The translations under genes and the position numbers were made by a program. A DNA stretch of 64,000 nucleotides from Flavobacterium sp. 90 (lineage in GTDB: Bacteria; Bacteroidota; Bacteroidia; Flavobacteriales; Flavobacteriaceae). Of this stretch, positions 61,273 through 64,000 are shown in pieces. Position 1 is the stretch's first letter. The number at the start of each line of letters is the position of its first letter. The notes below the pieces were generated by a model that was given only the letters and a program-made list of their open reading frames with translations, was not told the origin of the DNA and searched no databases. Where the stretch lies: NCBI RefSeq assembly GCF_004339525.1, contig NZ_SMGE01000001.1, forward strand, positions 1,054,001 to 1,118,000, written 5' to 3'.

Positions 61273-62259
61273 ATGAAACATCTTACCATTATAGTTCCAA
61301 ATGGAGATAATAATCTTCCCAGTATTACAGGTGCTTATGAAATTTTTACCAGAGCAAATGCCTATAATAAGATAAGCAGCAAAAAAGAGTTGTTTAATAT
61401 ACAATTGGCCGGTATTTCTGAAAAAATAGAGTTCAATGGCGGATTATTTACCGTAAAACCGCATCTTAATATCTCGGCAATTACAAAAACTGATCTTATC
61501 ATTATACCTTCTTTAAACCATAATTATAATCTTGCACTAAAAGATAACGAGCAATTATTGCCGTGGCTGGAAAAACAATACGCAAACGGCGCTGAAATTG
61601 CCACAATTTGTACGGGCGCATTTGTACTTGCAGCGTCTGGATTATTAGACGGAAAAAGCTGTTCTACACATTGGTCTGTAACCGAAAATTTCAAATCAAT
61701 GTTTCCTAAAGTAAATCTGCAAGTCGATGAATTAATTACGGATGAAAAAGGAATCTACACTAATGGCGGCGCTTATTCGTTTCTTAATTTGATGATTTAT
61801 CTAATTGAGAAATATTACGATCGAAATACTGCAATTTATTGTTCGAAAGTTTTTCAGATCGAAATGAACCGAAATACACAATCGCAATTTGCCATTTTTA
61901 CAGGTCAAAAAAAGCATAATGACGAAATGGTTCAATTGGCGCAATTGTACATCGAAAAGAACTTAGAAGAAAAAATATCTATTGGAGAATTATCCTCAAA
62001 ACTAAATGTTGGAAGAAGAAATTTTGACCGAAGATTTATAAAAGCAACCGGAAATACTCCTGTAGAATATTCGCAAAGAGTCAAAATTGAAGCGGCAAAA
62101 AAAGCTTTTGAAACCAACCGAAAAACAATAAACGAAGTAATGTATGAAGTAGGTTATTCTGATGTAAAAGCATTCCGCGAAGTATTCCGAAAAATTACCG
62201 GAATGTCTCCGTTAGAATACAAAAGAAAGTATCATAAAGATGTTGTTTTGGTTGCCTAA
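61273..62259 (+). CDS. GlxA-family transcriptional regulator (DJ-1/PfpI + AraC)
   Basis: The start is MKHLTIIVPNGDNNLPSITGAYEIF (328 residues); an in-frame ATG 63 nt upstream lies too early for the family. The N-terminal DJ-1/PfpI-like domain (about 1-190) has the nucleophile-elbow segment IATICTGAFVLAASGLLDG (Cys near 116). The C-terminal AraC domain (about 215-320) has EKISIGELSSKLNVGRRNFDRRFIKATGNTPVEYSQRVKIEAA and VGYSDVKAFREVFRKITGMSPLEYKRKY. It probably regulates the divergent EthD/DinB/SRPBCC operon. Confidence 0.92.
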   Translation: MKHLTIIVPNGDNNLPSITGAYEIFTRANAYNKISSKKELFNIQLAGISEKIEFNGGLFTVKPHLNISAITKTDLIIIPSLNHNYNLALKDNEQLLPWLEKQYANGAEIATICTGAFVLAASGLLDGKSCSTHWSVTENFKSMFPKVNLQVDELITDEKGIYTNGGAYSFLNLMIYLIEKYYDRNTAIYCSKVFQIEMNRNTQSQFAIFTGQKKHNDEMVQLAQLYIEKNLEEKISIGELSSKLNVGRRNFDRRFIKATGNTPVEYSQRVKIEAAKKAFETNRKTINEVMYEVGYSDVKAFREVFRKITGMSPLEYKRKYHKDVVLVA

Positions 62260-62337
62260 AACTTATTTAAAACGATAATTTTTTTTTGGATCAATACAAA
62301 AAGCTGTAAATATAATTATATTGTATTGACTAATAAT

Positions 62338-62499
62338 TTTAACCGCAAAGCGCGCTAAGCTTTGTATTTAATAGTATGTTTAAAAAAATACAAAGTTCGC
62401 AATCCCGATAGCTATCGGGATTGTGTTGATCTGGCTTTGCGAACTTTGTGTTTTCTATGTGTGAAGTAAAATTAAATCTTAGCGCACTTTGCGGTTAAA
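62338..62499. repeat. Nested palindromic repeat, copy 1
   Basis: The outer arms TTTAACCGCAAAGCGCGC... (62338-62359) and ...GTGCACTTTGC-type 62478-62499 (CTTAGCGCACTTTGCGG) are reverse complements with one mismatch. The inner part has ACAAAGTTCGCAA (62390), the perfect palindrome TCCCGATAGCTATCGGGA (62403-62420) and TTTGCGAACTTTGT (62436). It takes up most of the gap after the GlxA-type gene. Confidence 0.8.
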
Positions 62500-62605
62500 T
62501 TCATCCCTAATTTTTATAGCTCTCCAGGTTTGAATTTTTCCTTTTTAGGCTAACTAATACTCACTCCACAGTTTTTTGTTGATGCTCCTTTTTTGAGAAA
62601 CTCAT

Positions 62606-62645
62606 AAAAAAAACTGTTCAAATAAATGAACAGTCTTTTTTTATT
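62606..62645. terminator. Bidirectional terminator
   Basis: AAAAAAACTGTTCA and TGAACAGTCTTTTTTT form a 9-bp stem with A- and T-runs. It is 15 nt past the stop of the minus-strand gene at 62661 and can serve both directions. Confidence 0.85.
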
Positions 62646-62660
62646 TTAAAACATTAAAGC

Positions 62661-62966
62661 TTACGCCATAAATAATGCATATTTATTGTAATTGTATAAA
62701 ACCTGATCATAAGGCACTAAAAGCGGTGCAACTTTCTCTGAAGAAGCTTCGAATTTGATACCATTGTGTTTTCTGAATAAATAGATTTCTTTCAAACAAT
62801 TTGACAAACTCTGGTGAATTGATGTCGTAAAAATAGGTAACTGCTTGTCTCCTACCAGCAAATCAATTTGATAATTTGAGCTGCTTTTTGATAAATTGTT
62901 TCCTATTATTCTTAAAGTAAAATTTGTCTTTTTGCCGTATTGTTCACCTTGATACTGTACTACCAT
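62661..62966 (-). CDS. Small protein of unknown function
   Basis: This 101-residue cytoplasmic protein reads MVVQYQGEQYGKKTNFTLRIIGNNLSKSS, YQIDLLVGDKQLPIFTTSIHQSLSNCLKEIYLFRKHNGIKF and ends NYNKYALFMA. Strands around an amphipathic helix suggest a compact alpha/beta fold. It is not recognised. It is monocistronic, with a terminator after the stop. It is well separated from repeats and has ordinary codon use, so it is probably a real gene. Confidence 0.6.
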   Translation of the reverse strand: MVVQYQGEQYGKKTNFTLRIIGNNLSKSSSNYQIDLLVGDKQLPIFTTSIHQSLSNCLKEIYLFRKHNGIKFEASSEKVAPLLVPYDQVLYNYNKYALFMA

Positions 62967-63207
62967 AATCTTATTATTAAAAAGGTTAAATTATTATTTT
63001 TTTAGAACTTCAACATACTTATAAGTTGAATTCAAAATTAAAGTTATGAAAAAAAAGTAAGTTCATATATAAACTTACCTTAAATTATTAAATCAATACA
63101 AAGTTAGTATAAATTCTATTTTTGAAACCTTTTATTTCCTTCTTAAAAAGTAGATTTAACGGATCAAGACAAAATGTTGTGGAGCTATAAAAATTAAAGA
63201 TGGATTT

Positions 63208-63354
63208 TACCGCAAAGTTTACAAAGTTTTTTTACATATCGGTATCGGAATTTACAAAACACAAAGTTCGCAAAGCTAGATCATCACAAAGCTTTGCGAA
63301 CTTTGTATTTTTAAACATACTAATTGGGTAAAAATCTTAGCGTGCTTTGCGTTT
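63208..63354. repeat. Nested palindromic repeat, copy 2 (diverged)
   Basis: TACCGCAAAGTTTACAAAG... and ...CTTAGCGTGCTTTGCG form outer arms like those at 62338. The inner stem ACAAAGTTCGCAAAGCT (about 63261) pairs exactly with AGCTTTGCGAACTTTGT (about 63291). The rest of the 62967-63539 gap has no gene. Confidence 0.75.
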
Positions 63355-63448
63355 AAATGATTAACCTATATAAAGTCTTTTATGTTTCGCCACAGGTTTT
63401 TGGATTGATGCGATTTAACCCTATCTTTTACTGGAAATATCACGACAT

Positions 63449-63475
63449 AAAAAAACCGTAACGAATTACGGTTTT
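63449..63475. terminator. Terminator between unknown gene and LRR gene
   Basis: AAAAACCGTAA-CGAA-TTACGGTTTT is a perfect stem with A- and T-runs, about 65 nt past the stop of the LRR gene on the minus strand. Confidence 0.75.
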
Positions 63476-63539
63476 CACAATTAACTAAATATATTTAATC
63501 AACTTTTTTAACGATTGTAAAATTCATTCATAAGCACGA

Positions 63540-63998
63540 TTAATTTTCTATTATTACGGTTTTATCTTTTTCAACATTTAGTTCTAACAAAAACATATTC
63601 CCGTTTTCGTCAAACATTGTCATATTTAAGGCATCCAATAATGCTAAGTTTTTTGATACAGCTCCGGCAAATTTATTGTATGAAAGATTCATCTCAGACA
63701 AATTATGCAACTTTTCTAGTTCTTTAGGAATTTCACCTTCAAAACCATTATTAAACAAACTAAGATTTTGCAAAGCATTGAAATTTACAATTTCTCCACT
63801 CAAACTTCCTGAGAATTTATTACTGTTTAAAAGTAAAACCTTCAACGCAGGAATCTTATAAATCGAATTTGGCAATTGCCCTTCAATCTCATTATCAAAT
63901 AAAGACAGCACTTCTAATTGATTTAATTTTCCAATTTCTACAGGCAATTCTCCCGAAATCTTATTCTTAGAAAGCTCTAAATCTTTTAGTTTTTGCAA
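63540..63998 (-). CDS. Leucine-rich-repeat protein (3' part only)
   Basis: The visible 152 residues are LRR units of about 24 residues with the plant-type consensus (LEVLSLFDNEIEGQLPNSIYKIPALKVLLLNSNKFSGSLSGEI..., xxLxxNxxxGxIPxxLxxL). After five repeats, the sequence ends with a short cap (NGNMFLLELNVEKDKTVIIEN). The 5' end lies outside the window, so a signal peptide and total length are unknown. LRR proteins of this kind mediate surface protein contacts. Confidence 0.88.
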   Translation of the reverse strand: MQKLKDLELSKNKISGELPVEIGKLNQLEVLSLFDNEIEGQLPNSIYKIPALKVLLLNSNKFSGSLSGEIVNFNALQNLSLFNNGFEGEIPKELEKLHNLSEMNLSYNKFAGAVSKNLALLDALNMTMFDENGNMFLLELNVEKDKTVIIEN

Positions 63999-64000
63999 CT

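Overview
The window looks like a chromosome segment of a Flavobacterium-type Bacteroidota. The DNA is AT-rich. Several genes have the TAnnTTTG -7 promoter box of this phylum (a clear one precedes the tRNA). There are two SusC/SusD outer-membrane uptake pairs, a type IX secretion (T9SS) sorting domain, and RHS proteins of the Bacteroidota kind. No sequence search was run; the organism call rests on these family signatures.

Layout. (1) 0.3-10.2 kb is a minus-strand glycan-utilisation locus: SusC, SusD, a LacI-type regulator, a class I mannose-6-phosphate isomerase and a GH97 alpha-glucosidase with all three SusB-type catalytic glutamates. Near-identical LacI-type palindromes lie before susC, before the regulator gene and before GH97, so one regulator probably controls all three. 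(2) 10.4-14.2 kb holds housekeeping or unknown genes: small membrane protein, DUF4494, an unknown, a GT39/ArnT-like glycosyltransferase and DUF4269. (3) An initiator tRNA gene (14.37 kb) opens a patchy accessory region to about 45.4 kb. It contains several degenerate copies of a tRNA 3' end plus terminator, many small secreted or unknown genes, two regulators and a hairpin repeat family.

The centre of the accessory region (26.4-43.3 kb, minus strand) is a polymorphic-toxin locus. In transcription order it has a T9SS-sorted repeat protein, a 2600-residue YD/RHS-type protein with 21 DUF5977-like repeats, and an RHS protein with a 261-residue C-terminal tip. A one-helix membrane protein starts 2 nt after the tip and is the likely immunity protein. 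Then come five small genes; the first three are immunity candidates preceded by what look like short 3' remnants of toxin genes, and the modules are separated by hairpin-bounded repeats. A sixth, inverted toxin-tail/immunity pair sits at 43.7 kb on the plus strand.

(4) 45.5-56.2 kb is a second glycan locus: GH36 alpha-galactosidase, divergent from a SusC/SusD pair, and then a six-hairpin glycosidase-like protein flanked by two large nested hairpins. (5) 56.6-62.3 kb carries small metabolic genes: a PEP-mutase/ICL-type enzyme, saccharopine-dehydrogenase-like and SnoaL-like genes near a Crp-type regulator, then an EthD/DinB/SRPBCC operon divergent from a GlxA-type regulator. (6) The right end has nested hairpin repeats, a small unknown gene and the 3' part of a leucine-rich-repeat gene that runs off the window.

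The most interesting part is the cassette-like array of toxin-tail/immunity modules bounded by a conserved hairpin, together with the mosaic DUF5977 repeat protein. Function calls are by recognition of family features; the toxin and immunity roles are inferred from position and architecture.
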